Part shown: piece by piece, positions 16,798-25,798 of the stretch
Layout: each line of letters starts with the position of its first letter
How positions within the stretch are numbered: position 1 is the first letter of the stretch
Source of the DNA: Bacillus massilinigeriensis
Lineage (GTDB): Bacteria; Bacillota; Bacilli; Bacillales; Cytobacillaceae
Reading direction: 5' to 3'
Length of the DNA stretch: 64,000 bases
Assembly (NCBI RefSeq): GCF_900111815.1
Contig: NZ_LT630004.1
Span: 1,153,671 to 1,217,670 of the forward strand
Program-made: the position numbers and the translations under genes
Notes under the pieces: model-generated
Databases searched by the model: none
Seen by the model: the letters and a program-made list of their open reading frames with translations, nothing else
What the model was told of the DNA's origin: nothing

Positions 16798-17160
16798 ATG
16801 GCATATAGAATTTTAGTTGTGGATGATGCAGCATTTATGAGAATGATGATTAAAGATATATTAACAAAAAACGGATTCGAGGTTGTGGCAGAAGCTGCTG
16901 ATGGAGCGCAAGCGATTGAAAAATATAAAGAGTTTCAGCCAGATCTTGTGACAATGGATATTACCATGCCAGAGATGGATGGAATTCAGTCGTTGAAGGA
17001 AATCAGGAAAATCAATCCTAATGCGAAAGTCATCATGTGCTCTGCCATGGGGCAGCAGGCGATGGTGATCGATGCCATCCAAGCTGGAGCAAAAGATTTC
17101 ATTGTTAAGCCTTTTCAGGCAGACAGGGTAATCGAAGCGATTTCGAAGTCGCTTTCCTAA
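16798..17160 (+). CDS. cheY: Chemotaxis response regulator CheY
   Basis: A 120-residue single-domain receiver. Acidic residues Asp9-Asp10, the phosphoacceptor Asp54 in LVTMDITMPEMDG, the conserved switch Thr/Ser region (IMCSAMG) and Lys in FIVKPF are all present. CheA phosphorylates it; CheY-P binds FliM, and in Bacillus this promotes counter-clockwise rotation. An AAAGGAG site lies 10 nt upstream. Its place inside the C-ring gene group is standard for Bacillus. Confidence 0.98.
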   Translation: MAYRILVVDDAAFMRMMIKDILTKNGFEVVAEAADGAQAIEKYKEFQPDLVTMDITMPEMDGIQSLKEIRKINPNAKVIMCSAMGQQAMVIDAIQAGAKDFIVKPFQADRVIEAISKSLS

Positions 17161-17184
17161 TTCAAGGAATAGAGGGTGTGGACT

Positions 17185-17847
17185 TTGTTTAATAGACTGC
17201 GTGCAATATTTGCCGCAGCGAGTATGATTGCTGTGCTGCTCGGATCGCCCGCATGGACGGTCGCAGAGCAGCCCGTCAGTGTGAAAGACTGCGTGGAGGG
17301 CAAAAAAGGCTGCGGAGAAGATCAAATTAAAGGTTCAAAAAAAGAACCTAGCCAGGCGGAAAGTCAGGCTATTGGTGTAACAATATGGGATTTTGTAAAA
17401 ATGTTTTTCGCGACAGCATTTGTAATTGCGCTGCTTTACGCCTTACTGAAGTTCATCAATAAAAGGAGCGTAAATTATAAGCGATCACAAATAGTAGAAA
17501 ATCTTGGCGGAACAAGCTTGGGGACGAACAAGTCAATCCAAGTTGTAAAAGTTGGAAATAGTTTGCTGGTAATAGGGGTTGGTGAAAATGTCAGATTGTT
17601 AAAAGAAATTGAGGATAGAGAAGAAATCAATTCGATTCTTGAAGAACATAACAGTAAGCTTGAACAAATGATCCAGCCAAGTGACATTGTGACAAAGTTA
17701 TTGAGAAGAACAGAGGATTCCACGGAGCGAGAAGAACAGGGGAGTAAGTTTTCCGCATTGCTGAAATCGCAGCTCGACGATGCTGTAAAGGACAGGAAAA
17801 AAGTTTTCAGGGAAATGGGAAGAAAGGGTAATGATAGAAATGAATGA
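17185..17847 (+). CDS. fliO: Flagellar biosynthesis protein FliO (FliZ in Bacillus)
   Basis: A 220-residue protein with an apparent signal peptide (RAIFAAASMIAVLLGSPAWT), a short extracytoplasmic segment with two cysteines, a membrane helix at about 70-90 (FFATAFVIALLYALLKFI) and a cytoplasmic FliO domain (GGTSLGTNKSIQVVKVGNSLLVIGV). It helps assemble the FliP pore. TTG 17185 (MFNRLRAIF) is preferred over GTG 17176 because the GAGGG site ends at 17176. It overlaps fliP by 8 nt. Confidence 0.92.
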   Translation: MFNRLRAIFAAASMIAVLLGSPAWTVAEQPVSVKDCVEGKKGCGEDQIKGSKKEPSQAESQAIGVTIWDFVKMFFATAFVIALLYALLKFINKRSVNYKRSQIVENLGGTSLGTNKSIQVVKVGNSLLVIGVGENVRLLKEIEDREEINSILEEHNSKLEQMIQPSDIVTKLLRRTEDSTEREEQGSKFSALLKSQLDDAVKDRKKVFREMGRKGNDRNE

Positions 17848-18505
17848 ATTTATGGAGTTTTTTAACAGCGCCAACCCTTCGAATGTTTCGACATCTATCA
17901 AGCTCATGCTCCTTCTTACTGTCCTTTCCATCGCTCCAGGCATTTTAATTTTAATGACTTGTTTCACAAGAATCGTCATTGTTCTTTCCTTTGTCAGAAC
18001 GGCGCTTGCTACCCAGCAAATGCCGCCAAACCAAGTTTTGATAGGTCTCTCCCTGTTCCTTACTTTTTTCATCATGGCCCCCACTCTCCAAGAAGTAAAT
18101 AAGGAGGCGCTGACACCGCTCTTTAAGGAAGAAATCAATCTGGAACAAGCATACGAAAAAGCTTCCTTGCCTTTTAAGGAATTCATGAGTACACATACCC
18201 GTCAAAAAGACTTAGCTCTTTTTCTTGAATATTCGAAAGCAGACAAGCCGGAATCAATCCAGGATATTCCTCTAACATCCCTTGTTCCTGCATTTGCGAT
18301 AAGCGAAATCAAGACTGCGTTTCAAATAGGATTTATGATCTTTATTCCTTTTTTAGTCATAGACATGGTCGTTGCGAGTGTTCTTATGTCCATGGGGATG
18401 ATGATGCTGCCACCTGTTATGATCTCTTTGCCCTTTAAGATACTATTATTCGTACTAGTTGATGGATGGTATCTTGTTGTGAAATCCTTACTACAGAGTT
18501 TTTAG
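17840..18505 (+). CDS. fliP: Flagellar export gate protein FliP
   Basis: A 221-residue polytopic membrane protein of the export gate core. Conserved stretches include TCFTRIVIVLSFVRTALAT and PAFAISEIKTAFQIGFMIF, ending with VDGWYLVVKSLLQSF. Four membrane segments can be seen. ATG 17840 (MNEFMEFFN) gives the same N-terminus and length as B. subtilis FliP; ATG 17831 is in frame upstream. No cleaved signal peptide is apparent. Confidence 0.97.
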   Translation: MNEFMEFFNSANPSNVSTSIKLMLLLTVLSIAPGILILMTCFTRIVIVLSFVRTALATQQMPPNQVLIGLSLFLTFFIMAPTLQEVNKEALTPLFKEEINLEQAYEKASLPFKEFMSTHTRQKDLALFLEYSKADKPESIQDIPLTSLVPAFAISEIKTAFQIGFMIFIPFLVIDMVVASVLMSMGMMMLPPVMISLPFKILLFVLVDGWYLVVKSLLQSF

Positions 18506-18521
18506 AATAGGTGATAAAAAA

Positions 18522-18791
18522 ATGTCAAGTGAAGCAGTTATTTCAATAGCGGAACAGGGAATTTATACAGTATTGATTGTTTGCGGCCCTTTGCTTGTTA
18601 TTGCACTGGTTGTTGGTTTGATCGTCAGTATTTTCCAAGCAACAACCCAGATTCAGGAACAAACCCTTGCATTCGTTCCTAAGATTGTTGCTGTCCTGGT
18701 AGGCATCGTTTTCTTTGGTCCTTGGATGTTAAGTCATATGCTGACATATGCAAATGATATTTTTTCTAATCTGAATAGATTTGTAGGATGA
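18522..18791 (+). CDS. fliQ: Flagellar export gate protein FliQ
   Basis: An 89-residue protein with two membrane helices (about 17-39 and 54-75) around the conserved QATTQIQEQTLAFVPKI segment. It packs around FliP and FliR in the export gate. A TAGGTGATAA site lies upstream, and fliR begins 4 bp after the stop. Confidence 0.97.
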   Translation: MSSEAVISIAEQGIYTVLIVCGPLLVIALVVGLIVSIFQATTQIQEQTLAFVPKIVAVLVGIVFFGPWMLSHMLTYANDIFSNLNRFVG

Positions 18792-18795
18792 GACA

Positions 18796-19572
18796 ATGAT
18801 AGGGTTGGAACAATATCTTCCAGGATTCCTGTTGATATTTACTAGGGTTACTGCTTTTTTTCTTATGTTGCCGTTATTCTCTTACCGTACCATACCGGCT
18901 CAGCATAAAATCGGGCTTAGCTTTTTCCTTGCTATCCTAATGTATTCAACAATAAAGCCGCCGGTTTTGGAGATGGATGGATTATTTTTCCTTTTAGCGA
19001 TCAAGGAAGTTCTTGTAGGGCTAGCGATTGGGTTCGCTGCGGCAATGATTCTTTCAGCTGTGCAGATAGCAGGCGGGCTGATTGACTTTCAAATGGGGTT
19101 TGCAATTGCCAACGTAATTGACCCGCAGAGCGGAACTCAGAGTCCGCTTACTGGACAGTATCTTTATATGATTGCTCTTTTATTCCTACTCTCGGTTAAC
19201 GGACATCACATGCTTTTGAATGGGATTTTTCACAGCTATGAACTCATTCCAATCGATCAAGCTTCCTTTTCAGTAGGTGACGCCAAGGTCGCGGAACAGT
19301 TGATCAAAAGTTTCAATGCAATGTTTGTTACTGCAGTTCAAATGTCCATCCCCGTTGTTGGCAGTCTATTCCTTGTAGATGTAGCTTTAGGAATTGTTGC
19401 CAGGACCGTTCCGCAGTTGAATGTATTTGTGGTGGGAATGCCAATTAAGACAGGAGTTAGCTTCATTGTCCTTATAGCAGTAATGGGAGCGATGATGGTA
19501 GTGGTAACAAGGCTTTTCGGAGAAATGTTCGCAACGATGAAAACCTTAATGGAGTTGATTGGAGGAGCATAA
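18796..19572 (+). CDS. fliR: Flagellar export gate protein FliR
   Basis: A 258-residue, highly hydrophobic protein with about six membrane segments. The conserved GLIDFQMGFAIANVIDPQSGTQSP-type loop (split here as GLIDFQMGFAIANVID and PQSGTQSPL) and the NVFVVGMPIKTG segment near the C-terminus identify FliR. It is one of the five gate-core proteins. Its stop directly abuts the flhB ATG. Confidence 0.96.
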   Translation: MIGLEQYLPGFLLIFTRVTAFFLMLPLFSYRTIPAQHKIGLSFFLAILMYSTIKPPVLEMDGLFFLLAIKEVLVGLAIGFAAAMILSAVQIAGGLIDFQMGFAIANVIDPQSGTQSPLTGQYLYMIALLFLLSVNGHHMLLNGIFHSYELIPIDQASFSVGDAKVAEQLIKSFNAMFVTAVQMSIPVVGSLFLVDVALGIVARTVPQLNVFVVGMPIKTGVSFIVLIAVMGAMMVVVTRLFGEMFATMKTLMELIGGA

Positions 19573-20661
19573 ATGAAATTGCTGTTGAAACTCGACCTTC
19601 AAAGGTTTTCTGGCGAAAAGACGGAAAAGGCAACGCCGAAAAAGAAGCAGGATTCAAGAAAAAAAGGACAGGTCGCTAAAAGCCAAGACCTTAATACAAG
19701 TATTGGTCTATTGTCACTTTTTCTTTTTCTTCTCGCCTTTGGAGAAAAGGTTGTCAGGCATCTGCTGAACCTCCTTCGCCACGCATTAAATGAGTATATG
19801 CTGATGGAAGTCACCGAAACAAATTTGAAAATGATTCTTGTTGAGGTTTTATCCGAATTAGGGTTGATTATCGGCCCGGTCCTGTTGGTCGCATTCGCTG
19901 CTGGTCTTGCAGCAAATTATGTGCAGGTAGGTTTTTTGTTTTCTTCAGAGGCAATCGCAATGAAGTTGGAAAAAATCAATCCAATCAGTGGATTCAAACG
20001 GATTTTTTCCGTTCGCTCGCTCGTTGAAATGCTGAAATCAATATTAAAAATTGCTTTTATTGGTTTTATTGCCTTCACGATTCTGATGAATGGGATGGAT
20101 GAAGTACTTAGGCTGGCTAATAAGCCGGTTGCAAGTGCGCTGGCAGTGGTTGCTAAGCTGACAATTAAAATGGGACTGGCCGCTTCCGGCGCACTGCTGT
20201 TTTTATCACTACTTGATTATGCGTATCAGCGATTTGATTTCGCAAAAAGCATCAGGATGAGCAAACAGGATTTAAAGGATGAATATAAGAACTCGGAAGG
20301 CGATCCGTTAATTAAATCAAAAATCAAACAGAAGCAACGTGAGATGGCGACAAGAAGGATGATGCAGGAAATTCCAAAAGCGGATGTTGTCATTACGAAT
20401 CCAACCCACTATGCTATTGCATTGAAGTACGACGAGGAAAAAGGTGACGCTCCAGTAGTCGTGGCAAAAGGTGTTGATTTTGTCGCTCAAAAGATCAAGC
20501 TTATAGCAAAGGAAAATGATGTTGTCATGGTCGAAGATCGTCCACTCGCGAGAGCTCTGCATAGCCAGCTAGAAATTGGCGATAGCATTCCTGAAGAATT
20601 TTTTAAAGCAGTTGCAGAAATACTTGCCTATGTTTACAGAACGAAAAACAAGGTGCTTTAG
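19573..20661 (+). CDS. flhB: Flagellar export switch protein FlhB
   Basis: A 362-residue membrane protein. It begins with the export-gate motif GEKTEKATPKKKQDSRKKGQ, has four membrane segments, and has a cytoplasmic domain with the self-cleavage motif NPTH (in VVITNPTHYAIAL) that switches export from hook to filament substrates after FliK contact. The ATG directly follows the fliR stop, with a GGAGGAGC site inside fliR. Length matches B. subtilis. Confidence 0.97.
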   Translation: MKLLLKLDLQRFSGEKTEKATPKKKQDSRKKGQVAKSQDLNTSIGLLSLFLFLLAFGEKVVRHLLNLLRHALNEYMLMEVTETNLKMILVEVLSELGLIIGPVLLVAFAAGLAANYVQVGFLFSSEAIAMKLEKINPISGFKRIFSVRSLVEMLKSILKIAFIGFIAFTILMNGMDEVLRLANKPVASALAVVAKLTIKMGLAASGALLFLSLLDYAYQRFDFAKSIRMSKQDLKDEYKNSEGDPLIKSKIKQKQREMATRRMMQEIPKADVVITNPTHYAIALKYDEEKGDAPVVVAKGVDFVAQKIKLIAKENDVVMVEDRPLARALHSQLEIGDSIPEEFFKAVAEILAYVYRTKNKVL

Positions 20662-20712
20662 TAAAATTTTTTGCAACTAATGAATTATGTAATGCAGTGA
20701 GGAGAGAAAAAA

Positions 20713-22749
20713 ATGTCCGGAAGAGACCTTACAGTCCTGTTGAGTGTCATCCTTATTGTCGCGATGCTCATTATTCCATTCCCATCATGGCTTTTAAGTA
20801 TTCTAATCATGATGAATATATCGCTTGCACTTCTCATTCTGCTAAATTCGATGAATATGACTGAAGCATTGCAGTTCTCGGTATTCCCTTCCCTGCTCCT
20901 GTTAATGACGCTATTCCGGTTGGGATTAAATGTATCCACTACAAGGTCGATTCTTTCAAAAGGAGAAGCAGGAGGGGTCGTAGAGACCTTTGGAACATTT
21001 GTCGTCGGAGGAAATGTAGTTGTTGGGATGGTAGTTTTCCTCATTCTTATTATTATTCAGTTCATTGTTATAACGAAAGGTTCCGAACGGGTATCCGAGG
21101 TGGCAGCTCGTTTCACACTTGATGCAATGCCGGGAAAACAAATGAGTATTGATGCAGATTTGAATGCAGGAATGATCTCAGAACAGGAAGCGCGAAGTCG
21201 CAGGGAGAAAGTAAGCCGGGAAGCCGACTTTTATGGAGCGATGGATGGTGCGAGCAAATTTGTGAAGGGGGATGCCATCGCCGGCATTATAATCGTTCTG
21301 ATAAACCTGATTTTTGGTATTGTTATTGGAATGATGCAACAAGATTTAGGGTTTGGCGAAGCGGCAAATAGATATGCTCTTTTAACAGTGGGTGATGGAA
21401 TAGTTAGCCAAATTCCTGCATTGTTGATTTCGACTGCCACGGGAATCGTTGTTACGCGGGCAGCATCGGATGGCAACCTGGGCAAAGATATTACGGCACA
21501 GCTTATGGCATTCCCGAAAATGTTATACCTTGCCGGCGGTACCATATTCCTCTTGGGACTTTTCACACCAATTTCAGATTTGCTAACTATTCCAATTGGA
21601 GGACTATTAGCAATAGGAGGATATATGCTCTCAAGGGTACCGGAACCGGATGACAGAGAACTCCAAGAGATAGAGGAAGACGTCAAAGTGGATGAAATGA
21701 AAAGCCCTGAAAGTGTTGTAAACCTGCTGAATGTAGATCCGATAGAGTTTGAATTCGGATACGGTCTCATTCCACTTGCTGATGCCAATCAGGGGGGCGA
21801 CTTACTTGACCGGATTGTCATGATTAGAAGGCAGCTCGCCATTGAGCTGGGTTTGGTCATTCCGGTGGTAAGGATTCGTGATAATATCCAGCTTGAGCCT
21901 AATGAGTATAGATTGAAAATCAAAGGAAATGAAATTGCCCGCGGCCAGCTGCTATTAGACCATTATCTTGCGATGAGTCCGGGTGTCGAAGATGATGCCA
22001 TTGAAGGAATAGACACGGTAGAACCATCTTTTGGCTTGAAAGCAAAATGGATAGCTGAAGGAATGAAAGAACAGGCGGAAATTTTCGGTTATACGGTTGT
22101 TGATCCGCCATCCGTTGTCTCCACGCATATCACAGAAGTAATTAAAGCGAATGCACATGAGTTGCTCGGGCGGCAGGAGACAAAGCAGCTTGTGGACCAT
22201 TTGAAAGAAAGCTATCCGATTTTGGTAGAGGAAGTGACACCTGTTCCACTCTCTATCGGAGATGTACAAAAAGTACTCTCTAAGCTGCTGAAAGAAAGTG
22301 TTTCCATACGGAATCTTCCGGTTATCTTCGAAACGCTGGCTGATTATGGGAAAGTATCGTCCGATACCGATATTTTAGCGGAGTATGTAAGGCAGGCGCT
22401 TGCTCGGCAAATTACAGGGCAGTATTCGAATGAAGGAAGCTCTTTAAAGGTGGTTACTCTTTCCGGGAAAGTGGAGAAAGTCTTAGCGGAAGGTGTGCAG
22501 CAAACGGAGCATGGAAATTATTTGTCCATTGAACCAACAGTATCTCAACAAATTCTTGAGTCGATTGCATCTCAAGCGGAACAGCTTTCTGTAATGGATC
22601 AAAGCCCGATTGTACTTTGCTCGCCTGCGGTGAGGATGTATGTCCGGCAGTTGACAGAAAGGTATTTTCCTCATATCCCTATCCTTTCCTATAACGAATT
22701 GGAAGCAAATGTTGAAGTACAGAGTGTCGGGGTGGTGACGATTCCATGA
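20713..22749 (+). CDS. flhA: Flagellar export protein FlhA
   Basis: A 678-residue central export gate component. The N-terminal half is an 8-helix membrane domain with the signature segment LFRLGLNVSTTRSIL and the cytoplasmic loop DAMPGKQMSIDADLNAGMI. The C-terminal half is the soluble domain that docks chaperone-substrate complexes and forms the nonameric ring. A TGAGGAGAG site precedes the ATG. The stop overlaps the flhF ATG by 4 nt. Confidence 0.98.
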   Translation: MSGRDLTVLLSVILIVAMLIIPFPSWLLSILIMMNISLALLILLNSMNMTEALQFSVFPSLLLLMTLFRLGLNVSTTRSILSKGEAGGVVETFGTFVVGGNVVVGMVVFLILIIIQFIVITKGSERVSEVAARFTLDAMPGKQMSIDADLNAGMISEQEARSRREKVSREADFYGAMDGASKFVKGDAIAGIIIVLINLIFGIVIGMMQQDLGFGEAANRYALLTVGDGIVSQIPALLISTATGIVVTRAASDGNLGKDITAQLMAFPKMLYLAGGTIFLLGLFTPISDLLTIPIGGLLAIGGYMLSRVPEPDDRELQEIEEDVKVDEMKSPESVVNLLNVDPIEFEFGYGLIPLADANQGGDLLDRIVMIRRQLAIELGLVIPVVRIRDNIQLEPNEYRLKIKGNEIARGQLLLDHYLAMSPGVEDDAIEGIDTVEPSFGLKAKWIAEGMKEQAEIFGYTVVDPPSVVSTHITEVIKANAHELLGRQETKQLVDHLKESYPILVEEVTPVPLSIGDVQKVLSKLLKESVSIRNLPVIFETLADYGKVSSDTDILAEYVRQALARQITGQYSNEGSSLKVVTLSGKVEKVLAEGVQQTEHGNYLSIEPTVSQQILESIASQAEQLSVMDQSPIVLCSPAVRMYVRQLTERYFPHIPILSYNELEANVEVQSVGVVTIP

Positions 22750-23870
22750 AAATAAAGAAATTCTCAGCTCCGACCATGCCTGAAGCTATGAAGCTTGTAC
22801 GGGAAGAGTTGGGGAAGGATGCGGTAATTCTAAATTCTCGTGTTCTTAAATCGGACGGTTTCCTTGGTTTGTTTAAAAAAACAAAAATAGAGCTGCTTGC
22901 TGCAGTGGAACCAAAAGACGAAGAATACGCCCCTTATAAGAAGGGGAGTACCATATTATCGAAAGAGATGGATGTCGAACGAATTGGAAATGCAGTAAAA
23001 AAACAGAATTTTCCACAGAAGGAAATCGAAGCGGATACTACAAAGTCCGCGGATTTCTCACTTTACCCGCCTCCAATTAAGGATGCGGCCAGGATGATGG
23101 AAGAGCAGGAATTATGTTCTCAGGTTGTCATAAAAGTCCTTTCTGCTCTATTGGAGCGTTTTTATCAAAAGAATGAATGGCAAGATTTCAGCGATATTAG
23201 AATGAACATTGCATTCGAATTAGAGAAAATGCTCTCAGAAAAAGCTTTAGGAGGATTGACCTTTAAAAGAAAGTTCATTATGGTAGCGGGTCCAACTGGG
23301 GTTGGAAAAACGACAACGCTTGCAAAAATTGCTGCAGAATCAATGCTGAAATATGATAAAAAAATTGCCTTTATTACAACGGATACCTACAGAATAGGTG
23401 CGATAGAACAGCTTAAAACGTATGCTGGAATTCTCGATGTCCCAATTGAAGTTTGCTACAGTATGGCTGATTTCAAGCATGCAAGAGATAGGTTTAACGA
23501 GTATGACCATATTTTTATCGATACTGCAGGACGGAATTTTCGCAATGAGAAATATGTGAAAGATTTACGAGAAGCAGTTGATTTTGACGCGAATTTGGAA
23601 ACATTTCTCGTTTTGTCACTAACATCGAAAGAGCGGGATATGATTGATATTTGTAATCGCTTCTCGAGCATTCCAATCGATAAATTTATTTTTACAAAAG
23701 CAGATGAAACCTATAATTATGGTTCTATTCTGAATATGCTTGAAAAATTCCCATATGGGGTTGCTTATATTACAAACGGGCAGGACGTACCGGACGATCT
23801 TATCGAGGCGAGCCCCGGACGTATTTCTATGCTGATTGCCAAAGCTGGTGAGACGTTTGGATCAAGCTGA
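22746..23870 (+). CDS. flhF: Flagellar placement GTPase FlhF
   Basis: A 374-residue SRP-type GTPase that guides the site of flagellar assembly. The N-terminal region (FSAPTMPEAMKLVREELGKDAVILNSR) precedes an NG domain with P-loop [14 protein letters not shown] (about 180-195), FITTDTYRIGAIEQL, DTAGR and FTKADET. It overlaps flhA by 4 nt and flhG by about 23 nt. Its partner FlhG stimulates its GTPase. Confidence 0.97.
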   Translation: MKIKKFSAPTMPEAMKLVREELGKDAVILNSRVLKSDGFLGLFKKTKIELLAAVEPKDEEYAPYKKGSTILSKEMDVERIGNAVKKQNFPQKEIEADTTKSADFSLYPPPIKDAARMMEEQELCSQVVIKVLSALLERFYQKNEWQDFSDIRMNIAFELEKMLSEKALGGLTFKRKFIMVAGPTGVGKTTTLAKIAAESMLKYDKKIAFITTDTYRIGAIEQLKTYAGILDVPIEVCYSMADFKHARDRFNEYDHIFIDTAGRNFRNEKYVKDLREAVDFDANLETFLVLSLTSKERDMIDICNRFSSIPIDKFIFTKADETYNYGSILNMLEKFPYGVAYITNGQDVPDDLIEASPGRISMLIAKAGETFGSS

Positions 23871-24738
23871 GACTCTAAGAGCACGACTTCAAAATTATGC
23901 AAAACCACACGCGAAAACAATCGCCGTTGTTAGCGGGAAAGGCGGGGTAGGAAAGTCCAATTTCTCTCTTAATTTTGCGATTAAACTAGCAAAAAAGGCG
24001 AGGAAAATACTCATTTTTGATCTCGATATAGGAATGGGTAACATTGAAATTTTGATGGGCAGATCTGCGCCGTGTTCGATTGCAGACTATTTTATTAAGG
24101 GGATGTCCCTTAGCGATTTAATTGTAGGCACGGACACTGGAATCGATTATATTTCAGGGGGATCGGGTTTAAGTCACATCGTCTCATTGAATGAAAATAG
24201 TGCAACAAGGTTTATGAACGATTTAGACAGTATATTACTGAACTATGATTACGTAATCTTTGATATGGGTGCAGGTATGACAGAAGTCAATGTATCCATC
24301 CTCTTATCCGTTCATGATGTTATCGTCATCACGGCAGCAGAGCCAACCGCCATGATGGACGCATATGCGGCAATCAAGATCTTACACTTAGCTGGGAAAA
24401 ACTCTCCATTTAAGCTCGTTGTAAATCGAGTCAGTTCAAAAAAAGAAGGGGAAGAAACTTTAAATAGGCTCGAGAAAGTGATACTGCAATTTTTAGGAAA
24501 GCACTCGATTAAGCTTGGCATGATACCTGATGACTCTTCAGTAACCCAAGCAGTGAAAAGGCAAATTCCTTTTTCAGTATTACATCCGAGAGGGCCCGCG
24601 TCCCGAGCACTGGATAGAGTGCTTGAGCGTTTCGAGGCCAACATGGAAAGTGATATTGAGAAGAAGGAAGAACAAGGTTTTTCTGCAAGGTTCAAGCGAT
24701 TGCTGTTTCAAAGGAGGGGGAGGAATGGAAAGGGTTAA
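23848..24738 (+). CDS. flhG: MinD-like ATPase FlhG (YlxH)
   Basis: A 296-residue ParA/MinD-type ATPase that controls flagellar number and placement with FlhF and helps C-ring assembly. The N-terminal DQAETLRARL peptide is the FlhF-activating segment. The deviant Walker A VSGKGGVGKSN lies at about 28-40, followed by DLDIGMGNIEI and FDMGAGM. Candidate starts are GTG 23848, aligning with the B. subtilis N-terminus, and TTG 23857; neither has a strong site, which suggests coupling to flhF. It overlaps cheB by 14 nt. Confidence 0.94.
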   Translation: MRRLDQAETLRARLQNYAKPHAKTIAVVSGKGGVGKSNFSLNFAIKLAKKARKILIFDLDIGMGNIEILMGRSAPCSIADYFIKGMSLSDLIVGTDTGIDYISGGSGLSHIVSLNENSATRFMNDLDSILLNYDYVIFDMGAGMTEVNVSILLSVHDVIVITAAEPTAMMDAYAAIKILHLAGKNSPFKLVVNRVSSKKEGEETLNRLEKVILQFLGKHSIKLGMIPDDSSVTQAVKRQIPFSVLHPRGPASRALDRVLERFEANMESDIEKKEEQGFSARFKRLLFQRRGRNGKG

Positions 24739-25783
24739 AGTACTGGTCGTCGACGACTCCGCGTTTATGAGAAAACTGATCGTCGATTTTCTATCGGAAC
24801 ATCTACTAATTGAAGTAGTTGGAACAGCGAGGAACGGGGAGGAGGCTTTAAAGAAAGTTGAACAATTGAACCCCGACATGGTCACCCTTGATGTAGAGAT
24901 GCCAGGTATGAACGGGATGGAAGTGCTGAAAAAAATCATGGCTAATAAGCCTCTTCCTGTTATCATGCTGTCTAGTACAACAAAGAATGGAGCAGAGAAT
25001 ACTCTGAATGCAATGCAATACGGAGCATATGATTTCATTGCCAAACCATCTGGCTCCATATCTCTTGACCTTCATAAAGTTAAACAAGAATTAGTCGAAA
25101 AGGTGCTGTATGCAAGGAAAGCAAATATTCAACGATTTCCTATTGATCGCGAGCTTCCTCCTGAAAAACAAAGGGAGACAGAATTAATACCACGTAAAGC
25201 CACAGGAAAACATCTTAAAAAGATTGTTTGTATTGGAACATCTACCGGTGGTCCGCGTGCCCTTCAACAAGTTTTGACAAGGCTGCCAAAGGGGATGCCA
25301 GCACCTGTTCTCATCGTGCAACATATGCCGGCGGGTTTTACTAAATCGCTTGCCGATAGACTTCATACTCTTTGCAAAATTGCTGTGAAGGAGGCGGAGG
25401 ATGGGGAAGTGTTAATGGACGGAATCGCCTATATAGCTCCAGGAGGATTTCATCTAGAGGTGAACCAGAATAGCGGAAAACTCCAAGTTCATCTGTCAAA
25501 GGAAGCTCCAAGGAGCGGACACAGGCCTTCAGTGGATGTGCTGTTTGAGTCGGCAGCAAGGATAGAGGGCTATACAAAAATAGCTGTTATTATGACTGGT
25601 ATGGGTGCTGATGGGATGCTTGGACTGTCCTCGATGAAGCAACGGGGAGATGTGAAGGCTATCGCCGAATCTAGTGAGTCATGTGTTGTTTTCGGTATGC
25701 CTAAGGCAGCGATTGCTGCAAAGCTCATTGACGAAATAAAAGATGCGGAAGACATTGCATCCGCCATCATGCAATACATTTAA
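24725..25783 (+). CDS. cheB: Chemotaxis methylesterase CheB
   Basis: A 352-residue receptor-glutamate methylesterase and deamidase. The N-terminal receiver has phosphoacceptor Asp56 (VTLDVEMPGMNG). The C-terminal esterase domain shows the catalytic Ser in GTSTGGPRA, His in VQHMP and Asp in TGMGADGMLG. ATG 24725 follows the purine-rich GGAGGGGGAGG site; the frame runs further upstream inside flhG but without support. It acts with CheA in adaptation. Confidence 0.97.
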   Translation: MERVKVLVVDDSAFMRKLIVDFLSEHLLIEVVGTARNGEEALKKVEQLNPDMVTLDVEMPGMNGMEVLKKIMANKPLPVIMLSSTTKNGAENTLNAMQYGAYDFIAKPSGSISLDLHKVKQELVEKVLYARKANIQRFPIDRELPPEKQRETELIPRKATGKHLKKIVCIGTSTGGPRALQQVLTRLPKGMPAPVLIVQHMPAGFTKSLADRLHTLCKIAVKEAEDGEVLMDGIAYIAPGGFHLEVNQNSGKLQVHLSKEAPRSGHRPSVDVLFESAARIEGYTKIAVIMTGMGADGMLGLSSMKQRGDVKAIAESSESCVVFGMPKAAIAAKLIDEIKDAEDIASAIMQYI

Positions 25784-25798
25784 GCGGAGGTGAAGACA

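Noticed and set aside
24623-24724. Longer CheB start inside flhG
   Set aside because: It would add 34 residues with no homology before the receiver domain; the GGAGGGGGAGG site supports ATG 24725.
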